Notes: a model not told the origin generated them from the sequence alone. Shown: positions 25,300 through 33,904, counted from the first letter of the stretch. The stretch is 34,974 nucleotides of DNA from Bacteroidales bacterium (GCA_017501495.1 JAFVWV010000045.1:1-34974); one strand, 5' to 3'. Made by a program: numbers and translations.

Positions 25300-26155
25300 T
25301 AGTATGGTAAAAAATTTTTATTGTTCTTTTTAAGAGTCGATATGGTGATAAAAGGGTCTTACCGATTTTATAGGCCATTGACTTAAAAGAAGATTGTTGG
25401 CTATCATATAGTTCTGCGTAATAGTTCCACATACCATGATAATAAACCAAATCTTTTATATAGGGTTCATATAAATCCCTGTGATTTTTAAATATTTGTT
25501 GTGTTAGTTTTTGTAGATTTTTGGTGGCATTATTAGTTCGAGATGAATCTGTTTTCCTAATATGTAGTAGCGGCTCGTCAATACGGTATACTTTATCATT
25601 GGGTGAGAGGAAGGAAAGATAAAAATCCCAGTCTTCCAATCCTTCACACATATTGGGATTATATCCATTAGTTTTGTCAAAGTCTAATCTTCTATACATA
25701 GAGGAAATATGGATTAGATTCTTCCAAAGCAAAAGGGAGTGTTGATATGTTTCTCGATAGAATGTTGAATTCGGTACGCCTAAGGTATCTGAAAGACAAT
25801 AGACCAATTTTATATCGGGGTTCGTATCTAAATAATAGACTGCCTTTTCAAGATATAAAGAAGATAATGTGTCGTCGGAATCAAGAGGTAAGATGTATTT
25901 TCCTGTAGACATGGCAATACCATTGTTTCGTGCAACGGCAGGGCCTTGGTTTGTTTGGTAAATGTATTTGATTTGAGGGTGTCTATGGCAGTATTTTTTT
26001 ACAAGAATACTGGTGTTGTCACTAGAGCCATCATCTATTACTATGCATTCCCAAATAGGATATGTCTGTGCAATTATAGAGTCGAGGGCGTCTGCCAAAT
26101 ATTTGGCATTATTGTAAGTGGGTATTATTATGGATACTTTATCTTTGGTTTCCAT
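25271..26155 (-). CDS. Glycosyltransferase family 2, AT-rich
   Basis: 294 aa. VSIIIPTYNNAKYLADALDSIIAQT (7-31), VIDDGSSDNTSI (39-50), GPAVARNNGIAMSTGKYILPLDSDDTLS with DSDD (92-95) and CEGLEDWDFYLSF (ED pair). Markedly more AT-rich than the next genes downstream, so probably acquired with the upstream block. Overlaps the preceding GT2 by 17 nt and the next by 29 nt. Confidence 0.92.
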   Translation of the reverse strand: METKDKVSIIIPTYNNAKYLADALDSIIAQTYPIWECIVIDDGSSDNTSILVKKYCHRHPQIKYIYQTNQGPAVARNNGIAMSTGKYILPLDSDDTLSSLYLEKAVYYLDTNPDIKLVYCLSDTLGVPNSTFYRETYQHSLLLWKNLIHISSMYRRLDFDKTNGYNPNMCEGLEDWDFYLSFLSPNDKVYRIDEPLLHIRKTDSSRTNNATKNLQKLTQQIFKNHRDLYEPYIKDLVYYHGMWNYYAELYDSQQSSFKSMAYKIGKTLLSPYRLLKRTIKIFYHTNDIRHSSQL

Positions 26156-26966
26156 TTTTTCTAGAAATTAATTTGTCAAGGAGTCTTATGAATGTTATTG
26201 TTGTAGTAATTATTTTATGATATATCCTTTTCTTTTCACGATATTTCATTATCTCCTTCAGTTGCCAATCTTTATCCAAACGGTTAATTAGGTCAACATC
26301 AGTAAGAATACATGAAGGAACGATGCACTTTCCGATATTCTTTTTTTCATCCATTAATAAATCAGGATTAATAGAAGATACACCCTCAAGATTGTATACA
26401 GATAAAGGAATATCGATGTGTTGAAATGAGCGCCCTTCTAAAGCTTTTTGCAAGAAGAATTTCCAGTCGGATACAATTTTTAAAGATTCATCATATAAAT
26501 TATCTTTCAGTAATATGGCTTTTATTAAAGTTGATTGATGGCAGAGAGAGGTATCGTAGAGTTCTGCAAAAGAAAGATTGTCAGAATAGTTTCTGTTTAC
26601 AAAGGTACTACCCTTCTTAATTACACAATCGCAATATAGAATATTGGCATTCCTGTTTATGGCAAAGCATTCTTCAAGTATGTTCTCTCCATACAACCAA
26701 TCTCCGCTATTAAGGAAAAGAAGATATTCACCGTTGGCCACCTTAATTCCTTTGTTCATGGCATTGTAGATGCCTTTGTCTGGTTCACTCACCCAGTAAG
26801 CGAAGTGGTCGGCATATTGCTCTATGAGTTCTTTGCTGCCGTCGGTGCTGCCGCCGTCAATCACAATCCATTCAAAGTCCTTGAACGTTTGCGAGACGAC
26901 GCTGTCGATGGTCTTCTGCAAGCCGACGCGATTGTTGAGGTTGACGGTGATTATGGATAGTTTCAT
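26139..26966 (-). CDS. Glycosyltransferase family 2 (WcaA/PglI-like subgroup)
   Basis: 275 aa. MKLSIITVNLNNRVGLQKTI-type start, WIVIDGGSTDGSKELIEQ (33-50), EPDKGIYNAMNKGIKVANGEYLLFLNSGDWLYG with the variant NSGD motif (86-89), typical of the subgroup that includes colanic-acid WcaE. The 5' part (~26735-26966) is GC-rich and the rest is strikingly AT-rich, so the gene looks mosaic. It overlaps the next GT2 by 17 nt and lies 31 nt after the hypothetical gene. Confidence 0.92.
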   Translation of the reverse strand: MKLSIITVNLNNRVGLQKTIDSVVSQTFKDFEWIVIDGGSTDGSKELIEQYADHFAYWVSEPDKGIYNAMNKGIKVANGEYLLFLNSGDWLYGENILEECFAINRNANILYCDCVIKKGSTFVNRNYSDNLSFAELYDTSLCHQSTLIKAILLKDNLYDESLKIVSDWKFFLQKALEGRSFQHIDIPLSVYNLEGVSSINPDLLMDEKKNIGKCIVPSCILTDVDLINRLDKDWQLKEIMKYREKKRIYHKIITTTITFIRLLDKLISRKNGNQR

Positions 26967-26997
26967 CGTTGAAACGGTTGTTGGGTTTGTCCAGCCG

Positions 26998-27741
26998 TTA
27001 GTCCGTAGGGCTTGGAGGCCAGATGTCTTTCGTTAAGCCCCCGTAGCTGGCGGCGGCTTCTTGCAGGGCCTCCTCGGTGGTGAATTGTTTGTAGTAGGTG
27101 CAGCGTGTGACAGCCGTCTGGGTTGAGCAGCGCTCCTGGTGTGTGTGTATCAGTGCCCAGCCTTTCATGTCGTCGGCAAACTCGTCGCCAATCAGCGCCA
27201 GCCCGTCGGCGGTCTCCGTCATCTCGTCGGGCACGACCTCGCGCCGGTCGAACCGCACTATCGGAGTACCTTTGGTATGTTGCATTAATGTATAGAGTAT
27301 CAGTTTGTCGTTTCGCTGAAGGCTGTCGCGGGTCAGGTTGGTGACGAGCGCCGCGCTGCCGTCCACCTCACCGAGGTGCTGTTTCACGGTGGGCATCGGG
27401 CCTTCGCTTATAGGCATTTCGGGCAGCAGTATCGTTGCGCCGGCCAGCCGCCCCCTTTGTGGCAAAAACACCACCTCCGTGCGGTGCATCAAGCTCAGAA
27501 AACGGGTGTAGGCGGTAGGCTGGGCGGGGAACATCGGATCGCCGGCATATTTCAGAAGCGTCCATATACGGGTGCTGTGAAGCATCTGCTGTCGGGCAAT
27601 AAACTGCTTGCGGGTGCGCCGTTTGGGCTGATTGCTCATCGCCGTCCGTGTTACCGGCTTCCCGTTACGTATATATACCGTTATCCCGCTTTTCTTCATC
27701 CGCCCGGTGAGTACTATGCCTTTAGTATTATTGTTTGCCAT
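26998..27741 (-). CDS. Hypothetical protein with basic N-terminus, unrelated to neighbours
   Basis: 247 aa, not a recognisable sugar enzyme. The N-terminus has Gly-rich and basic features: RMKKSGITVYIRNGKPVTRTA and then NQPKRRTRKQFIARQQ (about 15-50). I associate this pattern, including the GK-V-R region, with DUF6266-like proteins of Bacteroidetes, but this is from memory and weak. The middle is Pro/Gly-rich (ATILLPEMPISEGPMP), then FDRREVVPDEMTETADGLALIGDEFADDMKGWALIHTHQ. No signal peptide or helix is evident. GC-rich compared with both flanks, with an 11-bp repeat array about 90 nt upstream of its start, so it reads as an insertion into the GT block. Confidence 0.72.
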   Translation of the reverse strand: MANNNTKGIVLTGRMKKSGITVYIRNGKPVTRTAMSNQPKRRTRKQFIARQQMLHSTRIWTLLKYAGDPMFPAQPTAYTRFLSLMHRTEVVFLPQRGRLAGATILLPEMPISEGPMPTVKQHLGEVDGSAALVTNLTRDSLQRNDKLILYTLMQHTKGTPIVRFDRREVVPDEMTETADGLALIGDEFADDMKGWALIHTHQERCSTQTAVTRCTYYKQFTTEEALQEAAASYGGLTKDIWPPSPTD

Positions 27742-27827
27742 ATATAGTGGTTAGTGGTTTTTCGCTTCTTTGGTTGTGTCTGTAAGGTGTCTGCGCTATA
27801 CTCGCCTCCTACCAACGCCGTCAGTTT

Positions 27828-27893
27828 AACCATACTTCAACCATACTTCGACCATATTTCAACCATTCATTATGGTCGAACTATGGTGTATCG
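27828..27893. repeat. 11-bp tandem iteron array with inverted arms (CCAT/ATGG)
   Basis: Four 11-bp units, AACCATACTTC twice, GACCATATTTC and AACCATTCATT (27828-27871), are followed by two inverted 11-bp units starting ATGG (27872 and 27883). CCAT starts at 27830, 27841, 27852 and 27863, and ATGG at 27872 and 27883. The innermost two pairs are symmetric about 27869. The array sits upstream of the hypothetical gene and downstream of the glycosyltransferase remnant. The rest of the 27742-27963 gap shows no gene or consensus promoter. Confidence 0.85.
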
Positions 27894-27963
27894 AAAATCC
27901 AAGTATTGTGCATGGGACGGTGCAGGTGGCTTGTAGGTACGGGCCAATATCATAGCGCATTGC

Positions 27964-28243
27964 CTATGCGAGTATGGTGTTGTAGACATCTGATAACTTT
28001 CTTGCACTTTCTTCCCAGGAAAAGCGTTGCTCTCTCCTGACCTCGGTTTATCAGGTTTCTATCCTGCTTGGGTGATAGAAGAAATCTCCACGAAGGGAAT
28101 GAGGTTTCTTGTTGCCGTTGGTGAAATCCACTATCGATGACAAACCATTCAAAATCCTTGAATATTTGTGTGGCAACACTTTCGATGGTATGTGGCAGAC
28201 TGTTGTGAGTGTTATGGTTTATTGTGATAATGGATAGTCTCAT
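27964..28243 (-). pseudogene. Glycosyltransferase remnant: GT2 head joined to a GT4-like tail
   Basis: From ATG at 28243 the frame encodes RLSIITINHNTHNSLPHTIE and IFKDFEWFVIDSG, the first ~45 residues of a GT2 similar to the one at 26139. A base shift follows: in another frame the next residues read FTNGNK, matching STDGSK of GT2. Near the other end a third frame reads RFSWEESARKLSDVYNTILA then stop (27964), the usual C-terminus of GT4/GT1 enzymes. So pieces of two different glycosyltransferases remain. The continuous 108-aa frame across them is not a real protein. Confidence 0.78.
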
Positions 28244-28354
28244 ATTAGGTATGGTTTTTGCTCCCGTTTTATTCATCTTTTCCCCAAGTGCAGGTGTCTA
28301 TTGTGTAGTTTGCTGTTCTGGTTGTAACTTTGTGGAATTATGGCAGAAAAATAT

Positions 28355-29278
28355 TTAAAACAATTGTTTAACCCAATTGTCAATTCTTAACTCAATTAAA
28401 TAATCTGCATTCTTTTTTTCAAAAGGCTCATTGATAAAATCTATATCGATAATTGGATTAGATCTGTCGATTATTTTGATTTGCTTGTCATCATAGAAAG
28501 GCAATCGTAAAAGGTTTGTATTTGTGGAAACAATCTTTTTCCCAAGGGCTAATGCCCAAATTACTCTTGGTGTTGTCCCCGTCTGAGTTGGCCTATCGGT
28601 ATCTAAAATACAAGTCGAATTTATCATTATTTCTTGCGTTTCCTCAAGTGATAATGGAGTTGTAATTCGAAAAGGTGATTCTGGCGGAGCTCCATATATT
28701 TTAAAACAATAGTTCAATCCATATTTGTCAAGTTGACTTGAGATTGTTGTCACAATGTTGGTTCGCCCATCATGTTCTGAACCCACTAGTGAAAGGGAGT
28801 ATTTTTCAGTATTGTTCTTTTTATCCTGTTTTATTGGGAGCCAATAGAATGGCAGGAAAGAGGCTCCATATTTCCCACTATCTTCAATGTCAAAGGTTGA
28901 GATTTTTTGAAAGGCATGACTATATTTGTAGTAATTATAATAGTTGCTTGTGTCCCATACATATAATGAAGCATATATTTTAGGGTTGCTCTTTTTTAGT
29001 TTTTTTAGGAGTATTGGATGGAAGCTAACTCCGTTGATGCAGAGTAGGATATCGAATTTTTGATTAAATAGTTCTTTCTGGTGACGAAAAAATCGTTTCC
29101 AGTAGATGATATGCGGATTGAAACTTAATGCCGCAATTTTTTTTCTCCAAGTATTGACCCAATCTGGTTTGTAAGGAATATCTTCAAAAAAAGTCACATG
29201 GTGGCCTTGCCTTTCTAATTCTTCTTGAATTGGTTTGTATAAATTCAAATAGGATGGTGCAAGGAAAAGAATTCTCAT
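28355..29278 (-). CDS. Putative GT-B glycosyltransferase, CgeB/spore-maturation-like
   Basis: 307 aa. RILFLAPSYLNLYKPIQEELERQGHHVTFFED (2-33) is a GT-B N-terminus. NPKIYASLYVWDTSNYYNYYKYSHAFQKISTFDIED (~95-130) and YSLSLVGSEHDGRTNIV with the later GTTPRVIWALALGKKIVSTN (donor site, ~235-255) recall CgeB-like glycosyltransferases. The donor and acceptor are unknown. Very AT-rich with Lys/Asn/Ile-rich codons, unlike the GC-rich left half of the locus. Flanked by a 78-nt and a 157-nt gap in which I see nothing. Confidence 0.75.
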   Translation of the reverse strand: MRILFLAPSYLNLYKPIQEELERQGHHVTFFEDIPYKPDWVNTWRKKIAALSFNPHIIYWKRFFRHQKELFNQKFDILLCINGVSFHPILLKKLKKSNPKIYASLYVWDTSNYYNYYKYSHAFQKISTFDIEDSGKYGASFLPFYWLPIKQDKKNNTEKYSLSLVGSEHDGRTNIVTTISSQLDKYGLNYCFKIYGAPPESPFRITTPLSLEETQEIMINSTCILDTDRPTQTGTTPRVIWALALGKKIVSTNTNLLRLPFYDDKQIKIIDRSNPIIDIDFINEPFEKKNADYLIELRIDNWVKQLF

Positions 29279-29435
29279 TGGATAAACTTTAGATTTGATT
29301 CAATTAGGCAAGAATTATTCCATTATTTTTGCCGTCCAAAGAGCATCCTTAATGTGAAAAGACAGAGATCTGCCTCATATTATATAGGACACGTCTTCAG
29401 TTATTATATACCATGTCATGCGTGAATAAGGTTGT

Positions 29436-30335
29436 TCATCTTTTTTTGCCAAACATTGTCCTTGCGGAAACGTAGAGCCATGCTAACTTGTAAAATAAAC
29501 CAAGAGAGATTATGATTATACGTGGTGATGGGAAATGGGATGCAAGTTTATATAGACGTTTTATCAGAGTTCTATTGATTTTGCCAGAATGTGCTTTGCT
29601 GTAATAATAGTATAATCGATCCTCCTTTTTATTTCTTGTCACAAACCTCCAAGTCTTGTTTGTGTCAACATGATTTGTGGTACAATGAATGTGTGCAGAG
29701 TTTCTCGCATTCTCATTAGGGACAAAGAAAAAGGGACAGTCTATTCCCAATTTCCATAGGGAATAATTAAAAGAAAGTTGATCTCTTCTGGAATAACGTT
29801 CTATACAATTCCACCATAAAATGTCCAATTGGTACACTTGGGGATTTGTATGTTTTCTATAAACAACATTGGTCTCAAATAAGCCTTGATGTTCCGGATA
29901 ATGCTCTTTGGCCAAGAAATGCATCCACTTAATCACAGTGTTTTCATGTTCGAGACCTAATAATGCTACTTCAATTGATTCGTCATAAGCACAGTCTCGA
30001 TAAGCGTGCCACATGCTGGACACAGATATGTTATTTTTAAATAGTTCAATAATACGCTGGTATACAATGTGGGTGTTTATGACTAATGCAGCATCCATCC
30101 ATACACTGGCTTGATAATCTGCCAGTATTTTTTCGGGGTGAGTCTTTACCCACCGTGCAACTCTTGTTTTGTCATCATTGGAATAGGGACTATTCCGGAT
30201 TCGCCATACTCCTATTTTTTTTTCTTGAATATCGTTCGAAAACAGAATATAATCGAAATCATTATCAATAGTGTAGGGTTGACTGATAATGTCATAATCT
30301 CCAACTATTGCTGTAAATATTACAAACCGCTTCAT
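29436..30335 (-). CDS. DUF616/TOD1-MUCI70-like glycosyltransferase
   Basis: 299 aa. RFVIFTAIVGDYDIISQP, then FDYILFSNDIQEKKIGVW, NDDKTRVARWVKTHPEKILADYQASVWMDAALVIN and VSSMWHAYRDCAYDE match the DUF616 glycosyltransferase domain (plant TOD1/MUCI70 and bacterial relatives). WMDAALVI takes the place of the DXD motif. FETNVVYRKH and RDQLSFNYSLWKLG are typical acceptor-side segments. AT-rich, one base after the acetyltransferase gene. Confidence 0.85.
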   Translation of the reverse strand: MKRFVIFTAIVGDYDIISQPYTIDNDFDYILFSNDIQEKKIGVWRIRNSPYSNDDKTRVARWVKTHPEKILADYQASVWMDAALVINTHIVYQRIIELFKNNISVSSMWHAYRDCAYDESIEVALLGLEHENTVIKWMHFLAKEHYPEHQGLFETNVVYRKHTNPQVYQLDILWWNCIERYSRRDQLSFNYSLWKLGIDCPFFFVPNENARNSAHIHCTTNHVDTNKTWRFVTRNKKEDRLYYYYSKAHSGKINRTLIKRLYKLASHFPSPRIIIISLGLFYKLAWLYVSARTMFGKKR

Positions 30336-30336
30336 G

Positions 30337-30879
30337 CTATACTCGGTTAAAATTGGTTAAGAGAAATTTTTTTTTGACCTCGTATGGTAGCGAGACCATG
30401 TACAGAAAATCTTCTTTATGTTTTTCCCGGTATTCATTCAGAGTGCAAATTACTTTGCATGGATTTCCTGCTGCAATAACGTTGTCAGGGATATCCCTAT
30501 TGACTAAACTGCCGGCACCAATAATTGTATTGTTTCCAATTTTAACGTTAGGTAAAATCGTTGAACGGGCACCAATAAAACAATTTTTTCCAACGTCAAT
30601 CGTTCCATAAATAACGGTTTCTGAATCCCCGTCAGGTAAATTTCGTATTACGCGTGTGGCTGCATCGTGTGTAATAAAAGCGACATCAAAACTTACAGTT
30701 GTATTGTCTCCGATGCTAACAAGATATGGCTCGGAAGAAAAGATAACAGGGGAAATTGGTTCAATGAAACTGACATTTTCTCCAATGCAGACACCCTGTC
30801 TACGGTAATTTGCAATAATATCATTCCCCGCTAAAACCTTTTTGTTGTTATTGATGGGTTTCTTGAAGACTTTAAACAT
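30337..30879 (-). CDS. Left-handed beta-helix acetyltransferase
   Basis: 180 aa. Hexapeptide repeats: VCIGENVSFIEP, VSIGDNTTVSFDVAFITHD, GTIDVGKNCFIGARSTILPNVKIGNNTIIGAGSLVNRDIPDNVIAAGNPCKVI, with His in FITHDAA as probable catalytic residue. The C-terminal helical extension (EYREKHKEDFLYMVSLPYEVKKKFLL) is family-typical. It is likely an O-acetyltransferase acting on a sugar of this polymer. It lies 4 nt after the methyltransferase gene. Confidence 0.9.
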   Translation of the reverse strand: MFKVFKKPINNNKKVLAGNDIIANYRRQGVCIGENVSFIEPISPVIFSSEPYLVSIGDNTTVSFDVAFITHDAATRVIRNLPDGDSETVIYGTIDVGKNCFIGARSTILPNVKIGNNTIIGAGSLVNRDIPDNVIAAGNPCKVICTLNEYREKHKEDFLYMVSLPYEVKKKFLLTNFNRV

Positions 30880-30883
30880 TTTC

Positions 30884-31624
30884 TTAGGGAGTTTTTACTT
30901 TAATGATTATAACATAGCCATTGGGCTTTGTCGATGGCCAGCGGTATTTGCGCCATAGGGCGTTAGTGTAACCATTAAACTTGGTTATGCAATAATTGAT
31001 TATTCTTCTTAGGGGGACAATACAATAAGCGAAATGCCACGTGGATATTCTCTCGAACTGCCTTGGGCTTGTCCTATACCATATCTTTTCTACTTGGATG
31101 GATGCTTTGCCTTGTCGTTGTTGTTGAGATAACTCAAAATAATTTATGATTGCTTCGGGTGGATATGGTTTAATATGATCAATATTGCCATAAAAGTTCC
31201 ATGTATCTTTATCATCAATTAGAGGACTCCTAATAATTATTCTACCATCCGGATTCACTGATGCAACAAGAAATTCAAGAACATTTGTAATTTCAGGATA
31301 TCCAAAATGTTCAATTACATGAGAGCAGTGAACAATATCATATTTTTTTGAAGGAGAGATGTTAAGAATATTATCATTTATTACAGAAAAACCGAGGGTG
31401 TCTGCTAGTGATGCTAATTGGGGATTAATCTCGATGCAGGTTATTTCAATATTTGGATAAAAATCTTTGATTTTTTTTGCAAACCTGCATTCCCCACTAC
31501 CCACCTCCAACATTGTGATTTTTTGTTTCCTGTTGATGGTGTTTATATAGTCTATTACAGGCAAATCTTCGTTGTCCCGAAGGTCTGCATTGTTAATATT
31601 TCGTTCCTTTTTTATCTTATCCAT
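30884..31624 (-). CDS. SAM-dependent methyltransferase
   Basis: 246 aa, class I Rossmann fold. Motif I is MLEVGSGECRFAKKI (~37-51), acidic loop ITCIEINPQLASLADTLG, IVHCSHVIEHFGYPEI (motif IV, HVIEHF) and NPDGRIIIRSPLIDD. Methylation could cap or decorate the glycan. In Wzt/Wzm ABC systems a methyl cap on the chain end is recognised by the Wzt C-terminal domain, so its place right after wzt is suggestive (inference). AT-rich. Confidence 0.88.
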   Translation of the reverse strand: MDKIKKERNINNADLRDNEDLPVIDYINTINRKQKITMLEVGSGECRFAKKIKDFYPNIEITCIEINPQLASLADTLGFSVINDNILNISPSKKYDIVHCSHVIEHFGYPEITNVLEFLVASVNPDGRIIIRSPLIDDKDTWNFYGNIDHIKPYPPEAIINYFELSQQQRQGKASIQVEKIWYRTSPRQFERISTWHFAYCIVPLRRIINYCITKFNGYTNALWRKYRWPSTKPNGYVIIIKVKTP

Positions 31625-31635
31625 TTATTTGTGGA

Positions 31636-32916
31636 TTAATGGTTATTGTCAACGTTCCATTCTCCCCTGTACAAGAACAAGTTGCTTTTTGGCGCTAAAA
31701 CTCCGGAATGATAGAAATCCCCTGGCTCTATTTCAATTCTTGTCAAATGACAACTTGGCCAATCTGCTAATTGTTTGTTTACGTTGATTACACCACGTAT
31801 AAACAGTTCGCTTGATGCAAATGCAAAGTCTTTCACCAGACATGAAATTGTATGAAGGCCTTCGTCCAGTACGAACTCCGTATGTTGAAAACTGGAATAC
31901 AAGTTGCTGATCATCACATCGTCAGATGTGAAAAAAGAAAAGCCCAAGTCCACGACGCTTTTTTCTTTTACTAGGACTTCGAAATTAAAAACGACATCGC
32001 TGCCCGTTAGAATTGATTCTTTGGTATTGCCATTTGTGTCGGTGACATATACTTTTTGAAATTTAACGATTCCATTTCCCTGCCGTTGCTTCCATGTTTT
32101 TAAATCGTTAGAAAGGTTGTTTTTATGAACGGATAAATATTTGTCTACCACGTCCACAATATTCCCAGAATATTTGATTGCCCCGTTTTCTAATAAAATT
32201 CCGTTATTGCAGAGAGCTTTCACACTCGCCATATTGTGGCTCACAAACAGCACCGTGCGGCCTTCGCCTTTGCTTACGTCTTGCATCTTGCCGATGGCTT
32301 TCTTCTGGAATTCGGCGTCACCGACGGCAAGGACTTCGTCTACGACGAGGATCTCGGGGTCGAGGTGGGCGGCGACGGCGAAGCCGAGGCGCACCATCAT
32401 GCCGCTAGAGTAGCGCTTCACAGGGGTATCGATATAACGTTCGCAGCCGCTGAAGTCGATGATCTCGTCCAGCTTCTTGCTGATTTCCTGCTTCGTCATG
32501 CCCAGGATGGCGCCGTTCATGTAAATGTTCTCGCGGCCGGTCATCTCTGGGTGGAATCCTGTGCCGACCTCGAGCAGCGAGCCAATGCGTCCGCGGGCAC
32601 GGATGGTGCCGGTGGTGGGGGCGGTGACCTTGGAGAGGATCTTCAGCAGGGTGCTCTTGCCGGCACCGTTCTTGCCGATGATACCCACCACGTCGCCTTG
32701 CTCCACCTTGAAGTCGATGTCGCGTAGCGCCCACACATATTCGCTCTCGCCTTTGGTGCTGCGGTCGTTGGTCTCGCCGATGGTCAGGCAGGGGTCTTCT
32801 TGTCTGCGGATGTTCATGGTCCACCAGCGTTTCATGTCGTGCGCCAAGGTGCCGGTGCTCACTAGGCCCAGGCGGTATATTTTGCTGATGTTGTTAAATT
32901 CTATTGCAGTTGCCAT
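31636..32916 (-). CDS. wzt: Wzt-type polysaccharide ABC transporter ATPase with C-terminal glycan-binding domain
   Basis: 426 aa. N-terminal ABC ATPase: Walker [10 protein letters not shown] (81-89), signature YSSGMM (169-174), Walker B ILVVDE (189-194), and H-loop SHNM (~226-229). The C-terminal ~145 residues (from ~280) form a Wzt_C/beta-sandwich that binds the chain terminus in E. coli O9a-type systems. The ATPase part is GC-rich and the C-terminal part (before ~32220) is AT-rich, suggesting a mosaic gene. The permease partner Wzm is not in the window and must lie upstream beyond the right edge. The stop overlaps no neighbour; the start overlaps fcl by 23 nt. Confidence 0.93.
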   Translation of the reverse strand: MATAIEFNNISKIYRLGLVSTGTLAHDMKRWWTMNIRRQEDPCLTIGETNDRSTKGESEYVWALRDIDFKVEQGDVVGIIGKNGAGKSTLLKILSKVTAPTTGTIRARGRIGSLLEVGTGFHPEMTGRENIYMNGAILGMTKQEISKKLDEIIDFSGCERYIDTPVKRYSSGMMVRLGFAVAAHLDPEILVVDEVLAVGDAEFQKKAIGKMQDVSKGEGRTVLFVSHNMASVKALCNNGILLENGAIKYSGNIVDVVDKYLSVHKNNLSNDLKTWKQRQGNGIVKFQKVYVTDTNGNTKESILTGSDVVFNFEVLVKEKSVVDLGFSFFTSDDVMISNLYSSFQHTEFVLDEGLHTISCLVKDFAFASSELFIRGVINVNKQLADWPSCHLTRIEIEPGDFYHSGVLAPKSNLFLYRGEWNVDNNH

Positions 32917-33835
32917 TTCTTAAAAAGTCTTCGTAGGCCATGCGGATACCGTCTTTCAGCTCGGTCTTGTAGGTCCACCCCAACCGCGTGGCCTTGCTGA
33001 CGTCGAGGAGCTTGCGGGGGGTACCGTTGGGTCGGGAGGCGTCCCAGCGGATGGTACCTTTGTAGCCCACTACCTCGGCTACGGTTTCGGCCAGCTCAAG
33101 GATGGTGAGCTCTTTGCCGGTGCCGGCGTTGACGGTCTCGTTGCCGGAGTAGTGGTTCATCAGGAAGACGCAGAGCTCCGCCAGGTCGTCGACATAGAGG
33201 AACTCGCGCAGCGCGCTGCCGTCGCCCCAGCAGACGACCTCGGGCAGCCCTTGCTCCTTGGCCTCGTGGAAACGGCGTATCATGGCCGGCAGCACATGGC
33301 TGTGCTCGGGGTGGTAGTTGTCGTTGGGGCCGTAGAGGTTGGTGGGCATGACGCTAATGTAGTCGGTGCCATACTGGCGGTTGAGGTACTCGCAGTATTT
33401 CAGGCCGCTGATCTTGGCCAGCGCGTAGGCCTCGTTGGTGGGCTCGAGTGCCGAGGTCAGCAGGCAGTCCTCCTTCATCGGCTGCGGTGCCAGGCGGGGG
33501 TAGATGCAGCTGCTGCCGAGGAACTCCAGTTTCTTCACGCCGTTCTTCCAGGCGGCATGGATGACGTTCATCTCCAGCGTCATGTTCATGTACATGAAGT
33601 CGGCCGGAGCGGCGTTGTTGGCGGCGATGCCACCCACCTTGGCGGCGGCGAGGAACACGTATTCGGGTTTCTCCGCTGCGAAGAAGGCTTCCACGGCCTC
33701 CTGGCGTGTCAGGTCCAGCTCGGCGTGGGTACGGGTGACGATATTGTTGTATCCTTGACGCAGCAGCTCGCGGACGATGGCGGAACCTACCATCCCGCGG
33801 TGCCCCGCCACGTATATCTTGGATTCTTTGTTCAT
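32894..33835 (-). CDS. fcl: GDP-L-fucose synthase
   Basis: 313 aa, extended short-chain dehydrogenase. GHRGMVGS (11-18) NADP-binding motif, GSSCIYPR (107-114) with the catalytic Ser/Cys, Y137-x3-K141 ([10 protein letters not shown]), [19 protein letters not shown] and [16 protein letters not shown] are diagnostic of WcaG/Fcl epimerase-reductase. It converts GDP-4-keto-6-deoxymannose, the Gmd product, to GDP-L-fucose. It overlaps wzt by 23 nt. Normally it abuts gmd; here the GxxExxY cassette intervenes. Confidence 0.96.
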   Translation of the reverse strand: MNKESKIYVAGHRGMVGSAIVRELLRQGYNNIVTRTHAELDLTRQEAVEAFFAAEKPEYVFLAAAKVGGIAANNAAPADFMYMNMTLEMNVIHAAWKNGVKKLEFLGSSCIYPRLAPQPMKEDCLLTSALEPTNEAYALAKISGLKYCEYLNRQYGTDYISVMPTNLYGPNDNYHPEHSHVLPAMIRRFHEAKEQGLPEVVCWGDGSALREFLYVDDLAELCVFLMNHYSGNETVNAGTGKELTILELAETVAEVVGYKGTIRWDASRPNGTPRKLLDVSKATRLGWTYKTELKDGIRMAYEDFLRNGNCNRI

Positions 33836-33876
33836 TTCTTGCTGATATTTCTCACAGAGTTAAAACACTTTTTTGT

Positions 33877-33904
33877 CACACAGAAATCACGGAAATCACA
33901 GAAA
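33877..33904 (+). repeat. Left inverted repeat of the GxxExxY cassette
   Basis: A 28-nt arm made of three 9-bp units (CACAGAAAT, CACGGAAAT, CACAGAAAT-like) preceded by CA. It matches the reverse complement of 34322-34349 at 26 of 28 positions by my alignment. A further CTCACAGAG lies at 33851-33859, close to the fcl start at 33835. It was probably acquired with the cassette. Confidence 0.85.

Noticed and set aside
27950-28276. The continuous 108-aa frame as a real gene
   Set aside because: Its parts match two glycosyltransferase families in different frames, so it is a remnant.
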